Positions 11,906-22,777 of a DNA stretch of 64,000 nucleotides are shown here, piece after piece (the stretch's first letter is position 1; the number at the start of each line of letters is the position of its first letter). The notes beneath the pieces are model-generated. The model did no database searches and had not been told where the DNA came from. It was given only the letters and a program-made list of their open reading frames with translations. This stretch comes from Mytilus edulis (taxonomy: Eukaryota > Mollusca > Bivalvia > Mytilida > Mytilidae): assembly GCF_963676685.1 (NCBI RefSeq), contig NC_092344.1:44352830-44416829 (forward strand), given 5' to 3'. Both the position numbers and the translations under genes were made by a program.

Positions 11906-13069
11906 TTTATATTCTAATTGTTTTTGTATATGGAAAAAAAAACATCTGTAGTTCTATAAAAATGTTTCCGATGGAAACCCATAAAACAGGGATTGAAGTT
12001 AAACAGTCAATATAACTGATGGTTTTATGGTTAACGTAATGCAAACAATCCTATACCAAATTCAACACAATGCTTAAACATCGGTGTTCGAACTGAAACT
12101 ACTGAAACTGGGGTTTTGTTGGGACTCCGCGAGGAGACAGATTATGTTCTATGTATAATGAGTAACACAATCTGTCAAAGTTCATGTTCACATTGATGTG
12201 TTAAAAATGCTGATATAAAATTATTGTATAATTCAATACAAGCACCAATTAATTTACTGAACTGATTTCTTTGTGTAACATCTATGTGCAAAATCAGTTT
12301 TGCATATTTATGTATATATTTTTTAAATTATGAAATTCGATTTAACTGATAATGAATGCCTTTTACATCGATCTGTAAACTAGTATTTAAAATTTTAAAT
12401 TGCTTATATAAATGTGGTTTTGCACACCCGTATGTGTCTGAGGTTATGAAAGAACATTGAATTTTGGTTGTGCATTTTTGTGCAATATTTTTTATGTTTT
12501 CTGAACAGGAGAAAAAAAACTTACCAACATTAGTATCAGCGAAAGTTTATGATTATTGATCCATTATAGATATCAACATAGTATAAAACAAAAGATATCA
12601 TCTTGAAAACTAAAAACAAAACGTGAATAGAGAAACTAAGTGACACACTTTAGAGAAGGGTATGTGGTGTCAATTCTTGACACTAAATCACTAAGGCAAA
12701 GTACGCAACCAAAATGTCTTTTGTGTTTGTGCATTGAAGAAGCATTCACTTGTTTGTTAAACAATAACATAATTATGTCAACAAACAGAAAACTGATTTA
12801 CTATATTGAAACAAAGGCGTATCATGATAAGAAGAGTATCTTAGTAAAAGGTGTACAAGAAAAACATTTAAGTGGAAATAATTTTAACCTGCAGATCATA
12901 ACTGATCGTTAGTATGCAATCTTTATATCTGACCGCTTTCTCAGTCATATCATCCGGTGATTATAGAGTCTGATTTTTTTTTCTTAATTTTTCTTTTTCT
13001 AAAACTGCGGACAATACTTTATAGTTAGAATAAGATAAGATAACTATTAATTTACATCGAAAAGATACG
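11906..13069. other. no gene recognised
   Basis: AT-rich DNA. The 90-codon open frame at 12640-12912 begins with GTG, has no in-frame upstream ATG context and resembles no family I know. Confidence 0.4.
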
Positions 13070-13320
13070 CTAAAATTAACATTTAGGGACAATCAAACTC
13101 ATTTATAAATCAAAATTAATCTGAAAGCGCCATCGCTAAAAAATGAAAACCACCATGGCAAAAAAAGTAAATACTAAAAGACAAACAAGTTGGGAAAAAA
13201 ATACTGACCAACACGAACCCGATCAAAAACTGGAGTGATATCGAATGCAACATAAGGGTACGCAGATCCTGCTCCACGTATGACACCAGTTGTGTTCAAG
13301 GCAAATACTCGTTCAAAATA
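13070..13320 (-). mobile_element. Penelope-like retroelement 3' UTR fragment
   Basis: It has the same trailer family as 7320-7515 and 25.75-26.0 kb. It contains AACACGAACCCGATCAAAA, GATCCTGCTCCACG and, at its outer end, GGGACAATCAAACTC, matching the inverted end of the family. It is truncated and non-coding. Confidence 0.65.
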
Positions 13321-14640
13321 TCATTAATATATAATATCAAGTGATAAGACATCACACACACGCTGACTGGTAATTGATACTTATATTACCCAAAACATCA
13401 TCAAATTTTGGGCCATTGCGTCTTGGGCTGCGCAGATTTTCATTGAAACTTAGAAAAAGATACAATTTGTCTGGTTTCAAATTCGAGTGTGTACACGTTT
13501 GAATGTTCATGGTTAACACATCTTTTAAAGCATATTGCGAATTATTGAATGAGAAAAATAGATAGTTTTCATTTTCATTATAATCATTAATTTGTTTCAA
13601 ATGTAAACTTGGATTTATACATCTTTCGTATAATATTTTTCAACATATCTGCAGTGAATGCATATTTACAAGTTTATTTTAATCTTATCTATACTAACGA
13701 ATTTATTAAGTTTTTTTTCCCTTTCATCATGACAAAAAGTATCTCATTCTAGCCGCTGTAAGAATATTACTTTAAAGATATTTATAAAAGTCAGTGCCGT
13801 ATGTTGACCTCTATATGTCTCCGGCTTTTTCTCTCGATCGGTTACAATCTTAGTAATTGTGTGATAGGTTGATTGTACAATGGCGAATATTCGAGACGTG
13901 AAACTAATACAAAGGGTATGTTCTGTCAGTTAGGTCGACATGTATGAAGGTCGACATGTATGAAGGTCAAGAAATTAAGACTTCCCTAGAAAATGGGTAT
14001 TTGTTGGGTCTTACATTCCGCCGTCGGCATAACTACGTTTCGGTTCAGTCTGTCATTTAACTTTTTTTAAAGCTGTTATTCTAATGCTAGAAAGGTAAAG
14101 GTTTGGTTGACTTGCTTGCTTTGTTTGATAAATGTTTGCTCAAGCATTGTAATTAAGACTGATATATGCTATCAATAGATAGACGGGGCTTCAGCTTTAT
14201 ATATACATGATATTTACAAATGTTATTGGAAATTACGCAATGAATGTTTTTTTTTCTTCTAAATAATGGAAAATACTTTTTTTTACAGGAAACATTTACT
14301 AGATACAGTCCGCTGGGGTTGAAGGTATTTTGAAGATTGGTAACTTTGTAAAAACTTTGTAGAGACATGGTTAATTAACCGCTATAAATTCGTGATGATA
14401 TAAAGAATTAGTAATTGGTTGAAGGCACGGTCATTATCTGGTTGAAACAGCCGGGGTTACATTTTTAGACATCAATCATCCTGTTTAAGCTTCATGGAAT
14501 GTTTATTCTTGAATGATTAAGAGATTAAGGGTATGCCACGTTATTTTATATAATTAACTTGCTAAAATGGGTAACGCGAGGGTACCAAAACTGCATCGGT
14601 TGTTTGACTGTCCCCTCCCCATCATACGTATGTAGTCTTT
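13321..14640. other. no gene established
   Basis: No supported gene. Two weak exon-like pieces exist. One is a plus-strand ATG in good context at 13880 followed 35 bp later by a GTATGT donor. The other is an open minus-strand stretch at 13352-13600 ending near a possible donor. Neither connects to another exon I can find. Confidence 0.3.
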
Positions 14641-15101
14641 GGACAAAAGTCAGTTCCCACTCAAAACATGTCCACTCCTATTATTTCAATTAAAATCTTT
14701 TTCAAAAAATTATCACCAAATAACTACATGATTGATTTATATGAAATAAATACTACTGATAAGATGAAGAAATGTTTAAGATTTAATTGTTTATTTGGTC
14801 AAGATATTATTCATGCTCATTAAATTTTCTGGCGAGGTGAATTCAAAGAAAAATATTTCGTGCAAATTTTACAATATATTCTAACCAAATTAAACATCGT
14901 AAAAAATCGTTTGTGTTTAACCCATCAGATAATGAAAACGCAAATTAAAGCCAAATAAACATTAAACTTCACATTTCTACATCTTTGGTATATACTTTAT
15001 AAAAATCGGTCATCCAGTTACTTCGTAATTATATTTTTTTTTAAATATTTTTAAAAGATGAAATGATTAGACATTTGTTCAGTGGGAACTGACTTTTGTC
15101 C
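14641..15101. mobile_element. MITE with 21-bp perfect TIRs
   Basis: GGACAAAAGTCAGTTCCCAC begins at 14641, and its exact complement ends at 15101 (21-bp arms). The similarity may run about 12 bp further outward imperfectly. The interior is AT-rich and non-coding. Confidence 0.75.
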
Positions 15102-15537
15102 TATGACTGTATATATAATAAAAACAGATAAAACTTACCATACCGTGTGCCACGGTTCATTTTTTTTGACAAAATCCGGCATAATTAATCATAGAAAAAA
15201 TGGGTTGAAACCACACATAAATGATCCAAAATTGCACCCATTCTCAACAAGATCTAACAGCATATCTGTAAAAATCGAATAAATTACGTTTTGTTTTTTT
15301 CTTCACATTTTTTAACAACTTTTTCTTGGTTAGAATTTTATATAAAAGTGATCATCAATGTAAAGTAGACTTTTTGTAAACGTTTCCGTAAATTTTACTT
15401 TTTTCACTGTAGACTTTATTTCTTTAGATTTAATTTGTTGACTGTTTACTGCGTGTAATGCATGATGACAAATTATATTTTAAATAAAAAGTTCGCCTAA
15501 ATTCCCGGATCAGTTTCGTTAATATGTTGGCCTAAGC
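15102..15537. other. no gene recognised
   Basis: AT-rich DNA. The short frame at 15082-15282 overlaps the MITE end and is not called. Confidence 0.35.
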
Positions 15538-16117
15538 AAGGATTTGTATAGTGACACTATACAAATCCTTGCCTGAAAGTAGAAAAAATGTTTGATTTGG
15601 CCTAATTCCTAAGCGGTTGGGACCATCATCCTCAAAATCGATCCCAACCTTCCTTTTGTGGTATTGAACATTCTTATTATATAAATTTCAAAGAATTAAT
15701 CCATTCACGTAAACTAAAGTTATTGTCCGGAAACCAAATGTGTCTTCGGACGACGACGCAGACGACATCATACCATTATACGATCCCCAAAAATTTTTGC
15801 GGTAGTATACAAACTAGACATTGACATATAAACCACAAAATAAATGAGGTCAAGGTCAAATGTACATTGTCGGAATCAAATCCATATTTACCGTACAATC
15901 ATTTTATATACAAATACAGTCATTTACCTTAATACAGTTTCTGTAATGACAAAACCATAAACACTTTACATTGAAAAAAGCACCATGAAATTGAGGTCAA
16001 GTTTAAAGTAACACAGCCAGACAGACGTGTGCACCTTACAATCATCCATACAAAATAGAGTACGTGGCTCTGTTACTTTTGTAGCTGAGAAACATACCAA
16101 ATACTATACAAATCCTT
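15538..16117. mobile_element. 580-bp TIR element with 9-bp target-site duplication
   Basis: Terminal repeats are AAGGATTTGTATAG (15538-15551) and its complement (16104-16117). They are flanked by an identical 9-bp direct repeat GGCCTAAGC at 15529-15537 and 16118-16126. The left end continues as a near-perfect palindrome (to about 15570) with arms of AAGGATTTGTATAGTG. A 9-bp duplication fits MULE or Merlin-like transposition. The interior (from about 15840) carries the GAGGTCAAGGTCAAATG motif of the tandem-repeat elements at 26 and 44 kb. No transposase. Confidence 0.8.
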
Positions 16118-16129
16118 GGCCTAAGCATG

Positions 16130-16262
16130 CACTGGCGGATCCAGAAATTTTCCTAAGTGGGGGCCCACTGACTGCATAAGAGGGGCCCGATCCGGTCATG
16201 CTTCAGTGATTTCCTATATTTTTCCCAGAAAAGGAGGGGGGGGGGGGTCCGCCTCTGGCATG
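16130..16262. repeat. interspersed repeat with 12-G tract
   Basis: This has the CACTGGCGGATCCAG-type end, GCCCACTGACTGC and CTTCAGTGATTTCC, then a run of 12 G. A diverged sister copy with a longer G run is in the TUSC2 second intron (18650-18800). Confidence 0.6.
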
Positions 16263-16375
16263 AAAACCTCTATAATACAACTGCTTTGCTTGCAAAATGG
16301 AAGCAATTTGGGTTCTTGGTGCAATTTTGGTACTGTGACATAAGCCTAATGTTTGGACTATTATACTGTAATCTA

Positions 16376-16956
16376 TGACAAATCGACCCTCTTTTTTCAC
16401 AAACTCGCCCCACTTTCTAAAAAATCACCCCACTCTTGTTTACCAACTCGCCCCAACTATGAAACAGGCTAAAATCCCATTGCAAATAGGTTGGATAAAG
16501 ATGCAATCCCGTTGTATATCTATGTCCCTGTCCCACTTCAATACCCATGAAACCATTAGAAAGTGCTATAAAACAAATTGTTGATATTTGAAATCCTTGA
16601 ATTGTATGATAATGATTCAATTACAAGGTTTATTTTCAACAGAGACATATAATACAATTATTATATATATTGTATTATATGTCTCTGTTTTCAAGTTTTA
16701 TACAAATAACTTAGCTTACAAGTATAAAGCTATTCTCCAATAATGATACGATTCGAACATGTATTTGCAATTATATTCTAAGAATGTTAAACATTACTTT
16801 TTCCGTGAATAAGTGGGGCGAGTTGACTGGGGAAACATTAACGGGATTTAACTCTTTTCACAAGTGAGGCGATTTTGAAAAAAAGTGGGGCGAGTTGGTG
16901 AAAAACTGGGGCGATTTAGTGTGGGGGCGTTTTGACAGTGCGGCGATTTGTCCTGC
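16376..16956. mobile_element. TIR element rich in CTCGCCCCA motifs
   Basis: The left end reads ACAAATCGACCCTC with repeated AACTCGCCCCA. The right end is the complement (GGGGCGAGTTGG, GGGGCGATTT, GGCGATTTGTCC), so the element is flanked by inverted, internally repetitive ends. It holds a perfect 21-bp hairpin at 16638-16658 / 16669-16689. The three short open frames here are by-products. Confidence 0.65.
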
Positions 16957-17075
16957 TTCCTTGTAAGACAAGACAAATAAATGGGCTCCAGTTTTATAGT
17001 TCGTTGTGGTTTCCTAATAGGATTTTTTTTATTGGTTATAAGTCTCATTTTAGAAAAATTATCTCCCTTTGTCAT

Positions 17076-17145
17076 TGCTTCCGGTAGAAGAAAAAATTAA
17101 CAAAAATGATCTCTAAAGATAAGTAATCCTGGATTTTCTGTGAAA
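17076..17145 (+). promoter_or_regulatory. probable TUSC2 leader with ETS-like site and upstream ORF
   Basis: GCTTCCGGTAG at about 17077-17087 contains an ETS-type core (TTCCGG), common at TATA-less housekeeping promoters. An ATG at 17106 opens a six-codon upstream ORF ending at TAA 17124-17126, 19 bp before the TUSC2 ATG. If the transcript starts upstream of 17106, this uORF could reduce translation. The start site itself is inferred. Confidence 0.4.
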
Positions 17146-19272
17146 ATGGGACAGAAAGTATCTGGTTTGACCAATAAAGTAACAAGATCTGTTTCTTCGT
17201 TATTTTCCCACTCAGAAGAAACACAAGAATCATCCCTTGCTACTCAGAGAGCAACTCCGTTCGTCTATAAAAGAACAAGGTTAGTCTAAAATATTTTAAA
17301 TATATTAAACTGTTCAAGTGTGGTGTTTGAAGACCATACATTTTTTTACATTGTATAAATGTATAAAAAATTTTGTATATCCAACCTGAAATGCATTTTT
17401 TTTCGTTTCTTAACCGTCTCCTACAGGTGTATTCTCAACATACCATTTTAATATGAGGCAGGCATTACCTGTAAATTATGGGGACGAAGTCTGTATGAAT
17501 TATTTTTTTGTAACTTAAAAATATTTGTTAAAAAAAAGAAACGGAAATACCGTAACGTTTCCGACTTTGGTTCTGTTGTTAGGGATTTTAGTTGTGACGT
17601 TATTTAAATTATGACGTCATATGCAATGTAAACAAAGAAACGCTATCATCAGGTAACGTTTTTTCATATCAAGGAATTATTAAAAATGAAATTGGTATTG
17701 CGCGTTCCTTCCTATTTTATACTCATGATACTAGACTGATAAATATACATTTTACTCAAAGTTTCATACAAACGAGACCGGAAAAAGGAAGTACATTGTA
17801 CATTTCTGCGCAGGTCAGGGATTTCAAAACACGACAAAAAAAATTTGAACGATTTTGAGTTCATTAGTACAATGAAAAATTTGGGAAATTTTCCCTTATT
17901 TTTTTTTTTATTGAATTTTCTACTGTTATTGGGGACTCCGTCCCCATATAACATGCAACATACACCTTTTAAGGTGCATCTGAAGGAATTGCATGGCTGT
18001 ACCTAGGTATATAAAAGTTATATGAAGTCTATGTTTCAGAAAATTAATGACTAACATGACTAACCTGGATTTTGAAGATAGCAAAATAAACAAACACACG
18101 AGTTTCACTCAGTTATACATTTTAAATCACCTATACGGGTTTGTATTGAAGGGGATCATGTCTTTAGACTTTATTCTTTAATTTTTCCTTGGTATGTTTT
18201 TTTCAATGTCTTTGAATTTTTCTAAAATCTAACAATTCTTTTTCTTTCAGTTCTATGTTTTTTGATGAAGAAGGTGACCTTGCTCATGAATTTTATGAGG
18301 AGGTATTTGATGCTGGCCATTCAAGAATGAAAAGACAGTATAAAAATTTAAGACCACAGGTAAATATAGCCATCAAGGAATTATGTTTATTTTTTCAATA
18401 ATTAGTGTTGTTACATGTAGTTAATTTTTGTTTTTCAAAAGTGAATTTGCGAGATTGGCTTGTAAAACTCGTAATTTAATTGTGATGTGTACAACTGAAG
18501 GAGTTTCTGAATTCATTTCAATTGTAAAACTTATTTCACACACATATCAATTATCAGGGGAATTACAAAATGTACTTTACTTTAACAATTGTTTTTTATT
18601 GCCCCCATCCCACTTGCCTCAACTAATTATTATGAGATTGATACACAACAGTGGTGGATCTTAAAAAAAATATAAGGAGGCCCACTGACTGCCTAAGAGG
18701 CCTGCTCCAGTCATTCTTCAGTGATTCCCTAAATAGTCAACCACAAATTGAAAAAAGGGTGGGGGGGGGGGGGGGGGGGCTGGAAACCCTAAATCTGCCT
18801 CTGCTCAAAGCCTTTTTACCACAGAACACAGATAAATTTTACGTTTGGGTGGTGTCACTTTTACTGTTTTATGTTACATTGTATGTCCCTTTATAATATT
18901 ATTTGCAAGCGGGGGCATCATGTGTGTCCAATGCTCTATTACATTTTTTGTAACTCTACATAGTTTCTGGAAATTATGAATAATGTGTCTTACACAGAAA
19001 GTTTTTCAGAAACTTAAATTAATGAAATAGAATTTTTTATTTTGCATTGTAATAAAATTTACAAATGTAAAGTTATCAATTTTAGCTGTATCTTTGATAT
19101 TCTATTATAAAGGTCAATTCATCTGCAGTAATCTTTAGAAATAATAGAGTCAAGACATGTAGAATGTCAGTTATTATATTTGTTTGTTTTTTAGGGAGAG
19201 GTTGAGTTACCATATCCAAAACTACATCCAGATTTACCTATTGTGATGTGTGAACTTGAAGCAATTCGGTGA
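17146..19272 (+). CDS. TUSC2: TUSC2 / FUS1 homologue, three exons, 106 aa
   Basis: Exons 17146-17279, 18251-18359 and 19195-19272 join in phase with GT-AG borders (321 nt including TGA). The protein begins MGQKVS. Gly2 and Ser6 fit the N-myristoylation consensus, and human TUSC2 is myristoylated. The diagnostic block is at residues 38-62, with PFV followed by SMFFDEEGDLAHEFYEE, matching the conserved PFVF...SMFYDEDGDLAHEFYEE core of the family. The end has KNLRPQG (76-82) and a PYPKLHPDLPIV segment (87-98), again as in the family. Human TUSC2 is 110 residues, so this is complete. Family role, from knowledge: a small tumour-suppressor protein linked to mitochondrial calcium handling and inflammation. 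The first two thirds of exon 1 diverge from vertebrates. Repeats lie just upstream and in intron 2. Confidence 0.93.
18650..18800. repeat. interspersed repeat with 19-G tract in TUSC2 intron 2
   Basis: Sister copy of 16130-16262. It shares GGCCCACTGACTGCCTAAGAGG and TTCAGTGATTCCCT, followed by a run of 19 G after GGGT. The G run may form quadruplex structure and is a likely length-variable site. The open frame over it is not a gene. Confidence 0.65.
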
Positions 19273-20514
19273 TGAACTTTAAACTTAGTATTAGGTTAAA
19301 TCTCAATCTATATGTGTTGTATCAAAATAGCATTTCATAAGTGTACCAATACCATAGGACTACAGTACCCCTACACAATGTTTGTCATTTACTGCCATTT
19401 AACTATTTTTTTGTGTATTGCCTGAACTTCCTTGAAGTACATCATAGATATTATATTAGATACAGGAACAAATCATGTAGAAACTTTGTAAAATCAAAAC
19501 TCATATTTTAGCTGATAGAAACAATCACTAGATTTTGAAAAGTTCAATATAGTTTTATAACATAACTGAGACAGATTTCACTTTTTATTACTCGTCACAG
19601 AATGTTTTAGGGACCATTTGATTTCAAAATGGCCAGAATTTAATTTTTCAAAGACATACATCACTATAAAATTAGTTGAAGGTCTCACAATTTTTGAAAA
19701 AAAGATGGTTCAAAATGAATATTAATTTTACAAAACATGTAGATTGAAGAATACATGAAAATCATTATAAATTATTCATATTATTTATCTACTAGCGTAC
19801 AAGGGTAAATGAATAGGAATTGGAAAGATGAAGTGAGGCATTATGTTATTTGATATTGGCAGTGTTCTCCCCAGTATGTTAAAATAGCACTGTAGGGATT
19901 GAAATTCATAGGAAGTAGAACTTCATTTTTAATGCAATCTTTTGTCAATCTGTTCAGATAGCACCATGGTGCTATAAGGTCTGTTGAAAACTAGCTATTT
20001 TATGTTTTGGCTTCCAATGATATTACCCGAATTTGAAGTTGAACAAAGTTTTTTTTATTTATTTGTTTGTCTTGACAACATTAATTTTGCAGCTTGAACA
20101 TCATTCCATAGTTTTTAAATCTCCATCATTCCATTTTAAAATTTCTGAAAGCCATTTAGAACATCAGTCTGCACGGTTAGCCACTAGTCCGATGCCCCAG
20201 ACTAGTAAAATTTCATTCGGACTAGTAAGCTTTTGCTTAGCTTTGTTTGAACAAAGAAGGAAAAATGTCAAAATATTGGTCTTCGGACTAGTAGTAGAAA
20301 AAGTTTTTGGTGCAGACTGGAACATTTACAATGGAAAATTTACAGTTGTGTTAGGGCAAATACAAAGGTTATTACCAGTAATTATTTGTTTAAACGTTCT
20401 TTCAACTTAAAACATATTTTTAAACTTTAATCTGTTCCTGCTTATCAAAAAAGTAAAAAACCAGTAACTACATTTCAGTTTTCATTTTGTATCAGATGAT
20501 GTTAAAAACAAACC
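19273..20514. other. TUSC2 3' flank, no gene recognised
   Basis: It holds the expected TUSC2 3' UTR of unknown length. At 20170-20300 there are repeated ACTAGT motifs (CACTAGTCCGATGCCCCAGA, CGGACTAGTA) that look like a decayed repeat. The 125-codon frame at 20033-20410 starts at TTG and runs through this repeat. Confidence 0.4.
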
Positions 20515-22557
20515 AATAGAATAAAATTGAGAAAGGAAATGGTGAATATGTCAAAGCGACAACCACCCGACCATAGAGCAAACAACAGCCGAAGGCAACC
20601 AATGGGTCTTCAATGTAGCGAGAATTCCCGCACCCGTAGGTGTCCTTCAGCTGGCCCCTAAAATATGCATAATAGTACAGTGATAACGGACGTCATACTA
20701 AACTCCGAATTATACACAAGAAACTAAAATTTAAAATCATACAAGACTAACAAAGGCCAGAGGCTCCTGACTTGGGACAGGCGCAAAATTGCGGCGGGGT
20801 TAAACATGTTTATGAGATCTCAACCCTCCCCCTATACCTCTAGCCAATGTAGAAAAGTAAAAGAATAACAATACGCACATTAAAATTCAGTTCAAGAGAA
20901 GTCCGAGTCTGATGTCAAAAGATGTAACAAAAGAAAATAAATAAAATGACAATAATACATAAATAACAACAGACTACTAGCAGTTAACTGACATGCCAGC
21001 TCCAGACCTCAATTAAACTGATTGAAAGATTATGTCTTTATCATATGAATATCAGGTACAATCCCTCCCGTTAGGGGTTTAGTATCATACTATCATAAAA
21101 TATATGAGAAGAACATAACCCGTGTCATGCCAACAACTGTTTTTTTTTTGTGAACAGTGAATCAATGTTAAAGCCAAAATATGCAATCTTTAATGACCTG
21201 ACAACAGTATCGTAACTATATCCCCTTTTAATAAGTCTATTTAAAGGTTTTGTTAGTTTCTGAGGAGAATACTGACATTTTTGTGCTTTATAAAGAATAT
21301 TTCCATAAAATTTTGGATGTGAAATACCTGAACGTATAAGATGTCTGCATGTTGAGTTATATTTACGAATTATTTCCTTATACCGGTGATAAAATTTAGT
21401 AAATGTTTTGACCAGTTTGTGATATCGAAAACCCTGGTGTAATAATTTTTCAGTAATACATAAATTTCTCTCGCTAAAATCTAATACATTGTTACATACA
21501 CGAGCGAATCGTACAAGTTGAGATATATAAACACCGTAAGATGGTGACAAGGGAACGTCACCATCTAAAAATGGATAATTAACAATAGGAAATGAAAAAT
21601 CATCTCTTTTATCATAAATTTTTGTATTAAGCTTCCCGTTTATGATATAGATATCAAGATCGAGGAAAGGGCAGTGGTCATTGTTATCATTAGCTTTATT
21701 TAAAGTAAGTTCTACAGGATAAATTTCTTTAGTATACATACTGAAGTCGTCATTATTTAGAGCCAATATATCATCCAAATATCTAAAAGTATTGTTAAAT
21801 TTTTGTATCAAATGTTGTTTTGATGGGTCTTGCTAATTTTAGTCATAAATTGTAACTCATAACAATACAAAAACAGGTCCGCAATAAGTGGTGCACAGTT
21901 AGTCCCCATTGGAATTCCAATAACTTGACGATATACGGAATCTCCAAAGCGAACAAAAATATTATCAAGTAAAAATTCAAGTGCATAAATAGTATCAAAG
22001 CATGTCCAATTGACATAGTTCTTTTGTTTATTGCTACTAAAAAATGATCTAAAAGAGTTTGAACATATGTACTCGCATTCCGACTTTTTAAATGCCCAGT
22101 TAATTAGGGATGTGAATTTTTTCTTAATAAGAATATGAGGCAAAGTGGTATATAGGGTAGAAAAATCAAAACTTTGAACAGATTCAAAATCACCAATATA
22201 TGCATGCAATTTATCAAGTACTTCCAACGAGTTTTTGACACTCCAAAAGTAATTAATTCCACTATTTTCAAAGGCCTTATTTGAACAATTTATTATCAGG
22301 TTTTTTATTGTACCAAGTGTACTAGTAAGTAAAACAGACAATTTAGTAGTTGAACAATGGCTAGAAGATGAAATAAATCTATATTTGTAAGGTTTTTTGT
22401 GCAGCTTCGGAAGCCAGTACATAGTTGGGACTTTCATTGTGTTTGGTTCTGCTTGTAAAGAAGTAGCTAAAAGTTTATGTTTGTTACAGATGTCGTTTTC
22501 TGAAAATGAAGTCAGTTGGAATGTTGGTGAATTCGTGATTTCCTTTTGCAGAACCAT
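20515..22557 (-). mobile_element. Penelope-like retroelement, 5'-truncated, with trailer
   Basis: The element is on the minus strand. The reverse-transcriptase region is 22557-21125, followed by a roughly 600-bp trailer to about 20515. That end (plus-strand AATAAAATTGAGAA) is shared with the fragment at 49972. The trailer includes GGGGTTAAACATGTTTATGA and CCCGACCATAGAGC. There is no GIY-YIG endonuclease after the RT. The N-terminal RT part is missing. The Penelope-like assignment rests on RT motifs and is an inference. Confidence 0.75.
21125..22557 (-). pseudogene. reverse transcriptase split by one frameshift
   Basis: Two open frames abut, 22557-21808 (249 codons) and 21811-21125 (228 codons). 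The first carries LPKLHK (residues 49-54), the motif A region SFDFSTLYTTLPH with Asp131, and GIPMGTNCAPLIADLF (214-229). The second carries the catalytic FRYLDDIL box at its start, then FLDLDIYI, KIYDKRDDF and PSYGVYISQL. Motif C is thus out of frame with motifs A and B. Comparison of the two frames near 21826-21834 indicates loss of a single nucleotide. The second frame's apparent start is TTG, not a true initiation site. An in-frame stop at 22572-22570 and the missing N-terminus show 5' truncation. It is related to the decayed copy at 25.2 kb. Confidence 0.8.
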
Positions 22558-22777
22558 GTGATGAAAATGTTATTTATAGGAAGTCTGTTTACAAGTTGTG
22601 TATGTAACAATTGTGATAACATAATGTATTTGTGATATTTATGAATTCATTGTCATAGCTCTCATCTTTTGTAAATAAACATTGTGTGTATGCATGAATT
22701 GTGTAAAAGGGAAATTAGTATTTTGTCATTATATTAATGTATTATCATGTTGTATTGATGTCTGATTGTTAAACCTC

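Noticed and set aside
12500..12600. Minus-strand GTAAGT donor after a hydrophobic peptide, considered as a signal exon
   Set aside because: All three frames meet a stop before a usable ATG. The exon at 8280-8373 supplies the start instead.
13352..13600. 82-codon minus frame with a possible donor near its end
   Set aside because: It starts at TTG, no matching acceptor-bounded partner was found, and it adjoins a retroelement fragment.
20033..20410. 125-codon plus frame after TUSC2
   Set aside because: Non-ATG start and it runs through a decayed ACTAGT-rich repeat. The hydrophobic start is due to T-rich DNA.
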